A DNA stretch of 64,000 bases from Collybia mongolica (taxonomy: Eukaryota > Basidiomycota > Agaricomycetes > Agaricales > Clitocybaceae): assembly GCA_013420905.1 (NCBI GenBank), contig JAAXNY010000010.1:496001-560000 (forward strand), read 5' to 3'. Each line of letters opens with the position of its first letter. The stretch's first letter is position 1. The notes under the pieces were generated by a model, which was not told where the DNA came from, made no database searches, and worked only from the letters and a program-made list of their open reading frames with translations. Both the position numbers and the translations under genes were made by a program. This document shows positions 11,542-23,566 of the stretch, piece after piece.

Positions 11542-12540
11542 ATGACCTCTCAAGCGCCAAACAACCACGAAAAAAACCCCATACACGAAGAATACCAATA
11601 CCTCAACCTCATCCGACGCGTCCTCGACACGGGCGACGCGCGGCCAGACCGCACGGGAACGGGGACGCTGGCGATCTTCGCGCCGCCGTCGTTGCGGTTT
11701 TCCCTCGCGGACGGCACGCTGCCGCTTCTGACCACGAAGCGTACGTTTCAGCGGGGGATTGTTGAGGAGCTGTTGTGGTTTGTGCGTGGGGGGACGGATG
11801 CGACGGTGCTGTCGCGGAAGGGCGTCAAGATTTGGGATGGGAATGGGTCGCGGGCGTTCTTGGAGAGCAGGGGGCTGGGGCACCGGCGGGAGGGCGATTT
11901 GGGCCCTGTGTATGGGTTCCAGTGGCGCCACTTTGGGGCGGAGTATGTGGATTGTGAGAGGGATTATAAAGGGGAGGGGGTGGACCAGCTGGCGGAGTGT
12001 ATTAGGAAGATCAGGGAGGATCCGACGGATCGTCGGATTATCTTGAGTGCGTGGAACCCTAAAGGTGAGCTAGCGGATGTGGAATGTGCGTGGAGTGTGT
12101 GTGTGTGTTTAGTTGAGGTTTTTCCAGATATCCCGCTCATGGCGCTGCCGCCGTGCCACATGATGTGTCAGTTCTACGTGCGCCTGCCGCCGCCGTCGTC
12201 TGGGGGGAGGCCGAAGCTCTCGTGCCTGATGTATCAGCGCTCTGCGGACCTGGGGCTCGGGATCCCGTTCAACATCGCGTCGTACGCGCTGCTCACGCAC
12301 ATGATCGCGCACGTCACGGGCACGGACGCGGACGAGTTGATTATCCAGCTCGGCGACGCGCATGTGTACCGCGACCATGTCGACGGGCTCGAGGAGCAGC
12401 TGCGGCGGGAGCCGCGGCCGTTCCCGAAGCTGAGGTGGGCAAGGGAGGGGATCGCTGAGATTGAGGAGTTTGTGTATTCGGACTTTGTGGTGGAGGGGTA
12501 TGAGCCCCATGCGGGCATTGCGATGAAGATGAGTGTGTGA
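11542..12540 (+). CDS. CDC21: thymidylate synthase
   Basis: Makes dTMP from dUMP using 5,10-methylenetetrahydrofolate (EC 2.1.1.45), the de novo source of thymidylate for DNA synthesis. Two exons (11542-12064, 12128-12540) give 311 aa, the usual size for fungal enzymes. Landmarks: [14 protein letters not shown] near residue 30, [39 protein letters not shown], the dUMP-binding [12 protein letters not shown], the catalytic Cys in [30 protein letters not shown], and DAHVYRDH. The C-terminus ends KMSV, close to the conserved M(A)V terminus that closes the active site. The ATG at 11542 in context aaaaATGACC is preferred. Coding DNA is strongly GC-rich, unlike the mobile region. Confidence 0.97.
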   Translation: MTSQAPNNHEKNPIHEEYQYLNLIRRVLDTGDARPDRTGTGTLAIFAPPSLRFSLADGTLPLLTTKRTFQRGIVEELLWFVRGGTDATVLSRKGVKIWDGNGSRAFLESRGLGHRREGDLGPVYGFQWRHFGAEYVDCERDYKGEGVDQLAECIRKIREDPTDRRIILSAWNPKGELADVECAWSVCVCLVEVFPDIPLMALPPCHMMCQFYVRLPPPSSGGRPKLSCLMYQRSADLGLGIPFNIASYALLTHMIAHVTGTDADELIIQLGDAHVYRDHVDGLEEQLRREPRPFPKLRWAREGIAEIEEFVYSDFVVEGYEPHAGIAMKMSV

Positions 12541-12637
12541 GGTTTTGAATTTTGGGGATGTATTTGGGTCTAGTAGGTGCTACGGTGTGTATGTATGTAT
12601 GTATGCGTGTAAGTACGTAAGGTGTATGGACGGTGTG

Positions 12638-14314
12638 CTACCAGTTGACGCCATCACGGCGCAGCGCTTTGAAGTCTGGCAGAGGGACATTGGCAGGCCC
12701 AGGTTGTGTCGGCCGCATCCGGCTGAAACTGGAACCGAACCCAAATCCACCTACAACGACGGGTGGGCTGACAGGGGCACTCGGCCCAGCTTCGTCCTTC
12801 ACAGGCTTGGCCGCGCGCGCAAAGCAGGACCCAAACCCGAACCCCCCCCCACCACCACCACCACCACCAAGAGGCGGGGGCGCGATGAGGGCCCTCGCAC
12901 TACTCTTCGGCTTCAGCGCATCCTCATTATCCCAGCCATACACCGCGGCGCCGCCGAACCCCAGGGGCACGACCCGGACATACGGGCGCGCGAGCCTAAA
13001 CACGCGCACGGCGGCGGACGCCTCGGGCGCGGGGACGGCGAGGCGCTCGAGGCGGGGGCAGACGGCGTTGTCGGGGCGGGCGGCGGCGACGTGCCCGGGG
13101 ATGGACGCGCGGCCCATGCCCTGTGCGAGGAGCTCGACGAGGTGCTCGGCGTCCATGTTGCGCGCGCTGATGTGGCGCAGGCTGCGCATGCGCCGGAGAC
13201 ACCACTCCCAGGAGGCGTTTTTGCCGCGCGGGCCGCGGTAGATGCTGACGCCGGCGAGCTCGAGGACTTCGATGCCGGGTGCGAGGGGGTCGGGGGTGGG
13301 AGTGGAGGTGTCGGTGGGGGTGGGGGTGCACATGCGGGTGAGCATCTTGCGGAGTGCGGTGGCGGTTTCTTCGGCGCGGCCGGGACGCTTGCCGTCGAGG
13401 GCGTTGAGGTGGAGGGTGTGGAGGGCGGGGACGACGAGGCGGCTGAGAAGGACGGGGTTGTTGTTGGTGCGGAGGGAGAGGTGGGTCAGGGAGGGCATGG
13501 AGATGAGGTCGGTGTGGTAGAGGTCGGGATGAGAGGTGGGGGGTGGGGAGGGCTCGAGGGGAAGGTCGAGCCGGGTCTCGAGCTCAAAGTGGGAGAGGAC
13601 GTGGGAGGCATGGAGGACGTCTACGATGGATTCGAGGGGGAGGGGGTGGGAGCGGATGGGCCGGATGATGGCGAGCGTGCGCAGGTTGCTGAGGTTTGCG
13701 GCGGTGAGGTTGGGGATGCCTGGGCTTGTGAGTTTTAGGTAGGTGAGGGACGACAGGAGGGGGATGAAGGCGGGGATTTGCTGTTCCTCGATGGGGAGCA
13801 AATCGGAGGTGACGAAGAGGGTCAGTCTGCGCAGCGCGAGGGCATTGTCTGCGGTGGATTTGGAGGGGGAAGGGGCGTAGATGGAGTCGAGGAAGGAGTG
13901 CGCCTGGCGTTCAGTGTATGCACGGAGGGCGAGCGATGTGATGCGCTCCCTGCGCTGGTGCAGCACGGACGAGAGGAGCGGCGCCTGTGCACCGCGGGCG
14001 TGGACGAGGGTATCGTGCTCATCGAGGATGGGGGACGCCTTTGGGATCTCCACGGATACGTCGAGGGTGCACGCGCCTGCGATGGCGAACCACGTCTCGG
14101 CCTTCCGCGCAGCGCCCCTGTCGATGTCGGCGTCCTCGGAAATGGAGAGGCGCAGCCTGCCCCAGATGTGGGGCGATGCGCGTGCGGCGCTGTGGAAGGT
14201 GCGGCATACGGCGGAGAGGGTGAGCGGGGCGTCTGCGCTGGAGGAGGTGCAGTGAAAAAAGATTTCACCGAGAATCTCGGCGGGGATTTTAGTGATGTGG
14301 TCTGTTGGTGCCAT
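12638..14314 (-). CDS. F-box-like domain protein, 558 aa
   Basis: Single-exon gene. The frame is open upstream to 14464, but the ATG at 14314 (MAPTDHITKIPAEILGEIF) puts the F-box at the N-terminus as in the family, so that start is preferred. The F-box-like motif covers residues about 8-50 (KIPAEILGEIFFHC to SPHIWGRL). It would bind Skp1 and recruit the protein to an SCF ubiquitin ligase. The remainder is a leucine-rich, LRR-like region (SLTYLKLTSPGIPNLT, LRTLAIIRP, LEVLELAGVSIY). The C-terminus has a run of glycines and aromatic-Gly repeats (FGFGS) of low complexity. Large families of such proteins are typical of Agaricomycetes; the substrate is unknown. It is convergent with thymidylate synthase, with about 100 bp between stops. 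Confidence 0.85.
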   Translation of the reverse strand: MAPTDHITKIPAEILGEIFFHCTSSSADAPLTLSAVCRTFHSAARASPHIWGRLRLSISEDADIDRGAARKAETWFAIAGACTLDVSVEIPKASPILDEHDTLVHARGAQAPLLSSVLHQRRERITSLALRAYTERQAHSFLDSIYAPSPSKSTADNALALRRLTLFVTSDLLPIEEQQIPAFIPLLSSLTYLKLTSPGIPNLTAANLSNLRTLAIIRPIRSHPLPLESIVDVLHASHVLSHFELETRLDLPLEPSPPPTSHPDLYHTDLISMPSLTHLSLRTNNNPVLLSRLVVPALHTLHLNALDGKRPGRAEETATALRKMLTRMCTPTPTDTSTPTPDPLAPGIEVLELAGVSIYRGPRGKNASWEWCLRRMRSLRHISARNMDAEHLVELLAQGMGRASIPGHVAAARPDNAVCPRLERLAVPAPEASAAVRVFRLARPYVRVVPLGFGGAAVYGWDNEDALKPKSSARALIAPPPLGGGGGGGGGFGFGSCFARAAKPVKDEAGPSAPVSPPVVVGGFGFGSSFSRMRPTQPGPANVPLPDFKALRRDGVNW

Positions 14315-16214
14315 GCTGGCTCGGTGCTGGACCTCGAGTATCTGTGCTGGAATTCTTTCTATTCTGCTGGTCGTGGGGGGGGGCGGTGTTGTCGTTTTTA
14401 TAGGTGTGGGTGGAGGGGACAACCTGGGGCAGATATCTTCTGCCAAGCATGACAAATGTGCCACAATCGCTGCTGTCTCCGCCTATATACGGCAAAAACA
14501 CGGCTCTCCGCTCAATTCCCCCTCATACTCAGAACCCCCCGATCGGCCGAGGTGTGCAGATATTAACCTGCATTGGCTCATCTGCGACTGAATTCAGGGT
14601 TATGAGGAGGTTATCTTCAGGGCTGGAGGGGCGCAGTGGTGGCCCCAAACGAGGAACACGAGCTAAAAAAATCAAGCGGTGGTTGTTGCCAAGAAATGGG
14701 TGATTTGATGCAGAAGCTTTTGCGATACAAAGGAACGTGGAGGCCACATGGACGGTTTTGGATGCATCCGGGGTACTATGCTGTTGAGAGGAGAGATAGG
14801 GTATTTTGCAAAAGTAATTACTAGTAGTATGCATGGCTTGATTCCTCCGCATTCTGTGCCGCACTCGGCAAAACCTGCCGTGTGCTCGCCGAACCCATCA
14901 CGAGGTCCGGCATCCAGGCAATCCCCGGCGGCCCGCGATTAATCCGGTTCCTAACACCATACTCCTTTCCTTGGATCGTTGCAACCCGACGTGTGTCGTT
15001 ATCGATATCGATGCTATTGCACATTATGCAGATATTACTTGGGAACTACCTCGGATAAAGGCCTGTTCATCCCTGGGAGCTGCCTTGCTTGAATGACAGA
15101 ACTATATCTCCATCTTTGGTGGTTTCTTGTGGTCGCGTTCGGGGGCGAGCTTGCCAGCTAGGTGCCACTTGCACTGGCTGGTGATGGTGCGCGTAATAGA
15201 CGTTTGTTGGACGCTGCAACTGTTTCCCAGTCTACCACGACCACTTCAAGGATCTAGGGATCTGGAGGACAGTAACCCTGGTTGGTTGTTGGAGCGGTTA
15301 TCGTAATTACTCTCCCAGTTTTGACTGAACTCGCTTTTCTTGAATCGTCCAGTCCCCGCGCACATGACTTGTGCTGTCTTGTGCACCCGTTTCACCCTGG
15401 GATCCGCTGCTCGCTCTAAGCAACCCGTTCAGGCTTTCAAATCTGGTGTTTGTTAACTTGGTGGGCTGTTTATTTCCATGGTCCTGACCACCCTAGTGGA
15501 TATCATCCATACATCTATCATGTGGCATATGTGACGTCGGTTACGCGCTCGCTGCCTTCAATGACATCGAAACAGGGAGGTATCTGTCAGTACATCCCTT
15601 GCCCTTCATTTGAGACGGAAACTCGCGTTTCCCGGGAGAATCGCCAGTCCTCGCCAGCCCCGGCTCGCCATTCGGAGCGGATCGTCAGGATGTTGCCTGG
15701 ATAATGTGAAACAGATGGATTTTATATTCAAGTGGATCAAATCGTTGCCGGTAACTGGTATTTGGGCAGAGCTCAGTGATCATTGTTGGTTGGTTTGTGC
15801 AAAATAGATATCAGTTTTGCATCACAAGGATACCCCCCGGCCGTTCAGCAATTTTTAAAATGGACGCGGTATATATTTTTTCTTGTTTGTTTGTCGAGGC
15901 GAAAAGTCGTGCAGACCATTACATAGACGGACGTTAATTTGTCACTTTTATTATATACATTGGCTGCTTCGTGGTAGCGCCTTTAGCAGATTCAACAGGC
16001 TCTGGCCTGCAGAAATGAGCGTCGCGAGCTCCGTAGACTCCGACTCTTGCCGAGGACGTGATCGCCTCAAAAGGTGGTTCCCGGATCGGTAAAAGAAAAA
16101 AACATCGGCAAACACTGCTCCTCACCGCCGAGAGTGACAACACAGCACTCTCTCCCAAACCACGACCACCACGACCAGGCGTCTCTTATTTCCTGGTCTA
16201 TCCAGTTATCCACA
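14315..16214. other. divergent intergenic region (F-box gene / KGD1)
   Basis: About 1.9 kb between two divergently transcribed genes. No convincing coding sequence in either strand; short open frames are interrupted and lack motifs. It should hold both promoters. A pyrimidine-rich stretch and cacaATG leader lie at the KGD1 end. Confidence 0.5.
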
Positions 16215-19200
16215 ATGTTGACAAGGCAAGTCCTGAGGCGCTTGCCAGGTGCAGCCCGGTCGGCGAGGCCAGTAGCGTCGAAGCTGTTCCCCCACCGCCA
16301 CCTTGCAACTGCTCAACCGCCGTCGCCCAACGATCCATTCGCGAATGGCACCAATGCGTATTATGCGGAGGAGATGTATCGTCACTGGAGGCAGGATCCT
16401 AAATCAGTGCATGTTTCTTGGGACGTGTATTTTTCAGGCCTCGACAAGGGCTTGAGCAGCTCGCAGGCCTTCCAGCCCCCGCCGAGGCATCTGCCCAATC
16501 CCTCTGACGGCGCACCCGCGCTACATGTTGCGGGCGGTGCGGAGCTCGACGATCATTTGAAGGTATGTTCGTGCTGGCACTTTTCCCAGATGATGTCATC
16601 ATATGTCCTGTTATAGGTTCAACTGCTCGTGCGCGCCTACCAGGTGCGCGGTCATCACTTGGCAGAGTTGGACCCTCTCGGGATTCTCGATGCCGATCTT
16701 GCAGACGTGAAGCCGCCTGAGCTAGAACTCAGCCGCTATGGCTTCACGGAACGCGACTTGGACAAGGATATCACGCTTGGCCCCGGAATTTTACCTCATT
16801 TCGCCACTGAAGACCGCAAGTCTATGAAACTCCGTGAAATTATCGGTCTTTGCAGACGAATTTACTGTGAGTTTCGGTTTCAATGTCTCTCCTTGTAGTG
16901 AAAGCCTAAACGTTCGTCTGTACAGGTGGCGCCGTGGGTATCCAGTATATTCACATTCCCGATAAGGAGCAGTGTGATTGGATTAGAGAACGCGTCGAAG
17001 TCCCCAAGCCGTGGAACTACACCGTAGATGAGAAGCGGATGATCCTCGACCGCCTTATCTGGTCAGAGTCGTTCGAAAAATTCATTGCTAGTAAATACCC
17101 CAACGAGAAACGGTTCGGCCTCGAGGGTTGCGAGGCTCTCATTCCCGGGATGAAAGCCTTGATTGATCGTTCAGTCGATCATGGTGTTAAACACGTCACC
17201 ATCGGGATGCCCCATCGTGGTCGTCTTAATGTCCTGGGAAACGTTATTCGGAAACCCATAGAGGCCATCCTCAACGAGTTCTCTGGTGACTCTGTGGACG
17301 ATTGGCCGGCCGGTGACGTCAAGTACCATCTCGGTGCCAACTACGTTCGCCCCACTCCCTCCGGGAAGAAAGTCTCCCTCTCCCTCGTTGCGAACCCGTC
17401 CCACCTAGAAGCCGAGGACCCAGTGGTTCTCGGCAAGACTCGCGCTATCCAACATTTCGAACAGGATGAATCGACACATAATACCGCTATGGGTGTTCTC
17501 CTTCACGGCGATGCGGCGTTTGCAGGTCAAGGTGTTGTTTACGAAACGATGGGCTTCCACAATCTCCCCAGCTACGGTACCGGAGGCACCATTCATCTTA
17601 TCGTCAACAACCAGATCGGCTTCACCACTGATCCTCGTTTCGCCCGGTCCACCCCTTACCCATCTGATATCGCCAAATCCATCGATTCTCCCATCTTCCA
17701 TGTGAATGGTGACAATGTCGAGGCCGTCAACTTCGTTTGCCAGCTCGCTGCCGATTACCGCGCGAAGTACAAGAAGGACGTCGTCATCGATATTGTCTGC
17801 TACCGTCGCTATGGACACAACGAGACCGACCAGCCTAGCTTCACGCAACCCAGGATGTACGAGGCGATCAAGCAGCAGCCGACGCCTCTTACCCAGTACA
17901 CCAAATTCTTGGTTGGGCGTGGTACGTTCACGGAGAAGGATATTGAGGAGCACAAGAAGTGGGTGTGGGGCATGCTTGAGAAGGCCGCTGCTGCCGCGAA
18001 AGACTACGTCCCCACCAGCAAAGAATGGCTCTCCGCTTCGTGGCAAGGGTTCCCGTCTCCCAAGCAGCTCGCTGACCAGACCCTCCCCACTCGCGCTACT
18101 GGAACCGATGAGGAGATTCTTCAGCGTATCGGCAAGGCCATCTCCACCTACCCGAATGGCTTCACCCCCCACCGCAACCTCGCCCGCATCCTCGCCACCC
18201 GTGGCAAGACTGTCGAGGAGGGGAATAACATTGATTGGTCCACTGCTGAGGCTCTCGCCTTTGGTTCGCTCGCTCTGGAGAAGATTCACGTCCGTGTTTC
18301 TGGTCAGGACGTCGAGCGTGGTACCTTCTCCCAGCGCCACGCTGTTATTCATGATCAGGTGAACGAGCAGCAGTTCGTACCCTTGAACGACCTCGGCTCC
18401 AACCAGGCGCGCTTCGTCATCTGCAACTCGTCGCTTTCGGAATACGGCACCCTCGGCTTCGAGCTTGGGTACTCGCTCGTCTCGCCCGATTCGCTGACGA
18501 TGTGGGAGGCGCAGTTTGGCGACTTTGTGAACAATGCGCAGGTTGTGATTGATCAGTTTATTGCTGCGGGTGAGAGGAAGTGGCTGCAGCGCACGGGGTT
18601 GGTGATGAGTCTTCCGCATGGGTATGATGGACAGGGCCCGGAGCACTCGAGTGGAAGGATTGAGCGGTTTTTGCAGCTGTGTGATGACCATCCTAATCAT
18701 TTCCCTACGCCTGAGAAGATTGAGCGCCAGCATCAGGATTGTAATATGCAAGTTGTGTACCCGACGTGAGTTTTTTTTTTTTTAACTTTTTTGATCATTG
18801 ATGGTGCTGCTGCTGACGAAGGTGATGTTAATAGGACCCCCGCTAACTATGTACGTCCAGCAAGACTCCGCTATTGTGTGAAGTTTCTAATGTTGACTTT
18901 TTCGTTAGTTCCATGTCCTCCGTCGTCAGATCCATCGTGACTTCCGCAAACCTGTACGTTCTCAGCCATGCTTATCTGAAGGTGCATACTAAATTGATTA
19001 CCCTCAGCTGGTTGTCTTCTTCTCCAAGAGTCTCCTGCGCCATCCCAAAGCGCGTTCCGACCTTTCGGAAATGGTTGGCGAGACCCACTTCCAGCGATAC
19101 CTCCCCGAATCGTACCCTGAAGCTTTGGTTCCACCTGAAGAGATCAAACGCCACATTCTTTGCACCGGTATGTAAAATATCTTTTGGCGAGAGTATGCCT

Positions 19201-19755
19201 ACTGATTTTGGGTGTAGGTCAAGTGTATCATACATTGCTCCAGGAGCGTGATGAGAAGGGTATTAAGGATGTTGCAATTAGCAGGATCGAGCAGATCTCG
19301 CCGTTCCCCTACGATCTCGTGAGTTCGGACATATATGCGAACTAGTGATTTTGGAAGCTGATCCTCTTGTTCTTCAGCTCACGCCCCATCTTGACCAGTA
19401 CCCTAATGCTGACCTTCTCTGGTGTCAGGTATGTGGCGCATGTTCATCTTACTTTGGGTATTGGGAATAACGTTCTGTGCAGGAGGAGCCTCTGAACAAC
19501 GGTGCTTGGAGCTATGTTGGACCTCGTATCTACACTGCTGCCAGGGAGACCGAGCATCATAAAGGAAAGTACCCGTACTATGCTGGTCGCGGCCCGACCA
19601 GCTCTGTCGCCACTGGAAGCAAGGTAAATATGATCCGCGTCCTGGGATTTGTATAGTTCGCAAGGGACTAAACACTTTGTTTGCAGGCTCAACATAAGAA
19701 GGAAATTGAGGCATTCCTCAATGCTGCCTTTGACACCTCGAGTGTTCCGGTTTAA
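16215..19755 (+). CDS. KGD1: 2-oxoglutarate dehydrogenase E1 component, mitochondrial
   Basis: ThDP-dependent E1 subunit of the 2-oxoglutarate dehydrogenase complex (EC 1.2.4.2), TCA cycle, mitochondrial matrix. Ten exons: 16215-16562, 16617-16866, 16926-18765, 18835-18850, 18909-18953, 19008-19167, 19218-19318, 19378-19428, 19483-19623, 19687-19755. They sum to 1006 aa, the normal length. The N-terminus ([19 protein letters not shown]) is a basic mitochondrial targeting sequence. [19 protein letters not shown] starts the lipoyl-E2 binding region. [34 protein letters not shown] and [17 protein letters not shown] are E1 active-site and ThDP motifs. [18 protein letters not shown] begins the C-terminal transketolase-like part, and [13 protein letters not shown] ends it. 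Exon 4 is only 16 nt. Alternative start ATGs upstream lack the targeting peptide. Confidence 0.97.
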
Positions 19756-20106
19756 TGGACCTGCGCATTATCTGTCTGTCTGCATGAGTATTTGAATGAC
19801 TGTTGAATCTCCCCTCCCATCTTAAAATGTGACTCTGCACACTGCATTATCTACGAATTTACTTATATAATATACACTGTTGGTAGTAGTGGAAGATCTC
19901 TACTATGGCATGATTTTTTTCCTTTTTTTTTCCTTCTATTCTTGATGGGTTGTGGTGTTATGCTGTATTGGTGAGAGTGGTGAGACAGTGGTCCTATAGG
20001 TTGAGTGCTTGTTGATGTTGCACAAGCTTCACACTTATTTTTGATAGGAAAAGTGTTTGTTTGTATAGATCATGGTACACTAGATAAAAATGTCTCATAT
20101 AATGTG
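19756..20106. other. intergenic, KGD1 3' flank
   Basis: AT-rich with T-tracts, expected to contain the KGD1 3' UTR and polyadenylation signals. No gene seen. Confidence 0.45.
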
Positions 20107-20191
20107 CTATTTCTGCTCTTTGATAGCGAATTCAATGATGGCCGATTCTCCAGCATCCCATAGTTTCTCGAATACGAACCCACATTGGTTG
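20107..20191 (-). pseudogene. 3'-terminal exon fragment of an unidentified gene
   Basis: Minus-strand 85-nt exon read from a splice acceptor (ttattttag) to a TAG stop, encoding NQCGFVFEKLWDAGESAII and a few more residues ending IKEQK. Its base composition is ordinary and CpG-containing, unlike the DNA just upstream of it (higher coordinates), which is the CpG-free repeat. No upstream exon could be found, so this looks like the tail of a gene whose 5' part was lost to repeat insertion. The family was not recognised. Confidence 0.4.
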
Positions 20192-20226
20192 CTAAAATAA
20201 ACTACTTTAGTGTAAAGACAAAACTC

Positions 20227-22035
20227 CAAAGTAGGCTCCCGGAAGCTCCTCTGTATGTTTGGAGATTTTTTGCGGGTTTGAGACCCCTCAAAATGATGAT
20301 TCTTCTGGCCCAGAATAGTGGATTTGTGGGTGATTTTGGCAAAATCCTCAGCCTATATATAGCAGATTTCAGACCTTGCTTGGGGATAGAAATGGGTTGC
20401 TGGTTCATTTGCAGTTAGAGCTCTTTTGCAGTCAATATATTCAAGATTCTGACATGAAAGTTAAGTGAGTTTTGAGAGAGACCTGACTCCACAGCAATTC
20501 CACATCCATGGCAAGGTGACTGTAGTACAGAGATGCTCACTAGACACTAGTGCTCATGACTTGCAATACTATATTAATAGCTAAACATGCTAAACTTCTT
20601 GGGGATATACCCCTTGTGACTTGTTGGGGTTACAACTCTAATTGCATGAAAATTAGGCAAGTTTCAGGAGATAAATTTTTGCATTTTTTGCCCTTTGCAA
20701 AAGAGCTCTATTGATGTGTTTCAGTTTGAGAAGAGCCAGAGTCTAGATTCTCAATCCTTGAAGAAGCACACAAAAAAAAACAAAATTTTCTGCCTTCTGC
20801 CTGTTTCAATTAGTATGGGTCCTCATGAAACAATAGCTGTAGATGGAGAATCTGGATTCTAAGAGGTGAGATGATGTCCAAACCTCTCAAATCTACTTGA
20901 AATGATATTCCAATATGTATATTTGCAGTATAGATGGTCTTTCTTGCCTAAATCCTGGAAACAAAAATTTCATGTTTTTTTTTGGTTTTTGGTTTTTGGT
21001 ATGTTTGACAAAACATAACTCACCGGACAGCTGAATGCCAAAAATCCCACACCTCAACTGGTTACTTTCTCATTTCAACAATTCCAAGCCAAATAGAGTG
21101 AGTATTGCCTTCAAGTTTTTTGTGGCCTCTTTAGACAGTATGTAGCTGGAGTCATGCTCCAATAGAGACTTCATAAATACTCTCCTACTTTGAGACATTC
21201 AATGTCATTTAATTGTGATCACAATCTGGGCCTGTGAACCATACACCTGCTTTTGGGCACCATAGCTGTTCTTTTCCATTTAAAAGTTCTGTATGCTAGT
21301 TTCTGAACCTCATAGGTATATAAATATGATAACTTAGACAGCCACTATGTCTTCCAATGAAAAGTTATTTTGTGTGCAAGATAAGACAAATTTGTGCCTG
21401 TCTGAAGTTGCTGTTCTCTTATACAGCTCACTCAGGTTGCCTCATAGCAGGCAAAAGCACCATGTACTACATACTAATCTGCCCTCAAAGTTTTGTGTCA
21501 ATCCATGATCTGTGGGTTAAGTTTCAGTAAAGTGAGTTTTTAGGCCAAATATTGGGAAGTGTGAATCTGGTCACAACAATATATTCACTCCCCTGACTCA
21601 TTTCCCACCCATAAGAGTTGGTATCTTGGACTAGTTACAACCTAATAGGCCTAGAATGTTATATTCAGGTGCTATAAATGATGTTTAGTCAATAGGATAT
21701 TTTTCAAAATGAGGTGACTGGTTGACCAGTGACTAAAGCTAAAAAAAAGTACTTGAAAACCTTGTGCAAAAAGTTATATTATGAATAATATATCTTTTTT
21801 TTTTTGCTGGTAGGGCTACTTCTAAGTTATAGAGGACACACTCAGATAGCTTATGAGATCTCAACAAGATAAATATCTTATGCTTTGCATGTGTGAGGCC
21901 AAAAATATTCAAAAAGTAACCTGTTGTCCAGTGATTTATGTTAAACCCTGGCCTATATATTGGATTTGGGGCCTGTTCTGGCAAAAAAAAATTCCAAACA
22001 TATAGGGAGCTTTCAGGGGCCTCCCAAAGTGGCAA
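20227..22035. mobile_element. candidate non-autonomous element with diverged inverted ends
   Basis: Bases about 20227-20275 resemble the reverse complement of about 21975-22035: both read GGAAGCTCC or GAAAGCTCC, then TATGTTTGGA, then a T-run ending in TTGC. This gives an inverted pair about 1.8 kb apart. The inside is AT-rich, non-coding and almost free of CpG. It may be an old non-autonomous DNA transposon or part of a larger repeat. The ends are not precisely defined and no target duplication was found. Confidence 0.35.
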
Positions 22036-23566
22036 GCAGCACATGTACCATATCATTATGAATACTTGGAGAGTCCACTCTTTGCTGTTGAAGATGTTCA
22101 ATATGTTCATGTCCTGTTGGTATACATAAGTCTCCAGCAGGGGAGTCCACTGGAAGATTCTGACACCTTCACTTCTCTCAAGTTTTGTTCATTGTTATGC
22201 TTGGGGTCCTTGCCTTATTGGACAGGTACATCAGTCCCATGTCACAAATCAATACTATTTCATAGATAACTAGTACAAGTATTTAGATACATGTTCAGAT
22301 GCATTGAGGAGCATGAAACTATTGCAATTACTACATTGCACATTATCCTTATGGATAGACACACTATAAAATGTAGGGAGACCAACAGTAATGCTACTGG
22401 GCTCAGTGAATTTGGTGGTTTGGGATGGGTTAAGCAAAGTATAGTCATTTGGTTTAGGAGGCATAATGAGAAGACATGATGAGAATAAGGTGGATGAATG
22501 GGGTGAACGATGCAAATGTGGCATACTTATAAGAGGTAAACTACCCATCTATTATGATTGACAAGTAGCAGAGTAATGCTTTTGAAATGCTTTCATTGGA
22601 CAAGTATGAATGGATGCTGTTTCTTGATAAAACTTGCCTAACTTGGACAGGATCATTTGACATTCAGGGTGATCTAGATACATGTTGGACTGCATGCAGT
22701 ATGGGTATCCACTATCCAACCTGTCAATTGATGGCCATTGACAGCTCAATATGGGTATATGGCCCATGTTTAAAAATGCACCTTGTTGGTGCATTTGCAC
22801 AACAGACTGGCATGATGATGCATTTGCCTCCTCAGATGACAGATGAAGGATTGTAGCATCAACCCCTCTACTTTGTGTGTTGGGATTGCACTCTGAATCA
22901 CACATTCTTCCCATTGGCAATGGATGTTCAAAGGGGTTATTGCAGAGCAATGTATCAGGGTGGAGGGGTATAAAATACAATACTAAGGTTAGTTTATGGC
23001 ATGTACACTTTTGATGAGAATGACACACTTCCTACCAAATCAAAGTTTCAGTGCAGAGGTATGTGTTCTAATTCACATACATGGTGAAATCATCAATAAC
23101 AACTGTACTCTTGCATATTACAAATATTCTGCTATCAAAAACAGTTCCCTTGAGGCAAGAAGTGCAAACACAACACAACAAGAAAGCATACATCCAATAC
23201 TCACAAATTTATTGTAAGATCTATTAGCTGGATACCTGTATTAATTAGCCTGTCAACAGCTGTATTGGCACCTGTACCATGTCATTGGGCTTGCTGCTGA
23301 AGGGTGTATGGTTATGGCTATGGTAAACCTGTTGCTATCAGAACTATAAACTATACTGTATACAGTATGGTATGTAGCCCTAGACACATGCCAGTCTCTT
23401 AACCTTCTGTTACAATTCACCAGTACTTATGTACCAAACAAGCAAATTGATTTCAAGCACTATAAAATAATGGAGGTAGTAGGTAGGCTTGACCTTTTGC
23501 CATATCCTGCACAAGATTTCTCACCAGCTTGCATTCACCAGCAGAGTTGGCATCTAATACACATAT
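20281..23566. other. CpG-depleted repeat DNA, left flank of the KDZ element
   Basis: About 3.3 kb without any supported gene. Reading line by line from 20401 to 23580, I find only two CpG dinucleotides (near 21024 and 22508). Neighbouring genes carry one every few bases. TpG and CpA are abundant. Short open frames occur but have no recognisable motifs. The pattern fits old repeat DNA whose methylated cytosines have been deaminated. Confidence 0.7.

Noticed and set aside
12533..14452. Long plus-strand frames opposite the F-box gene
   Set aside because: Gly/Arg-rich shadows of GC-rich coding DNA; the minus strand has the F-box and LRR-like motifs.
17405..18751. 448-codon minus-strand frame opposite KGD1
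   Set aside because: Complement of a conserved E1 coding exon; no motif of its own.
22552..23028. 158-codon minus-strand frame in CpG-free DNA
   Set aside because: Composition follows the depleted repeat; Cys/His/Met-rich translation without any domain or splice structure.
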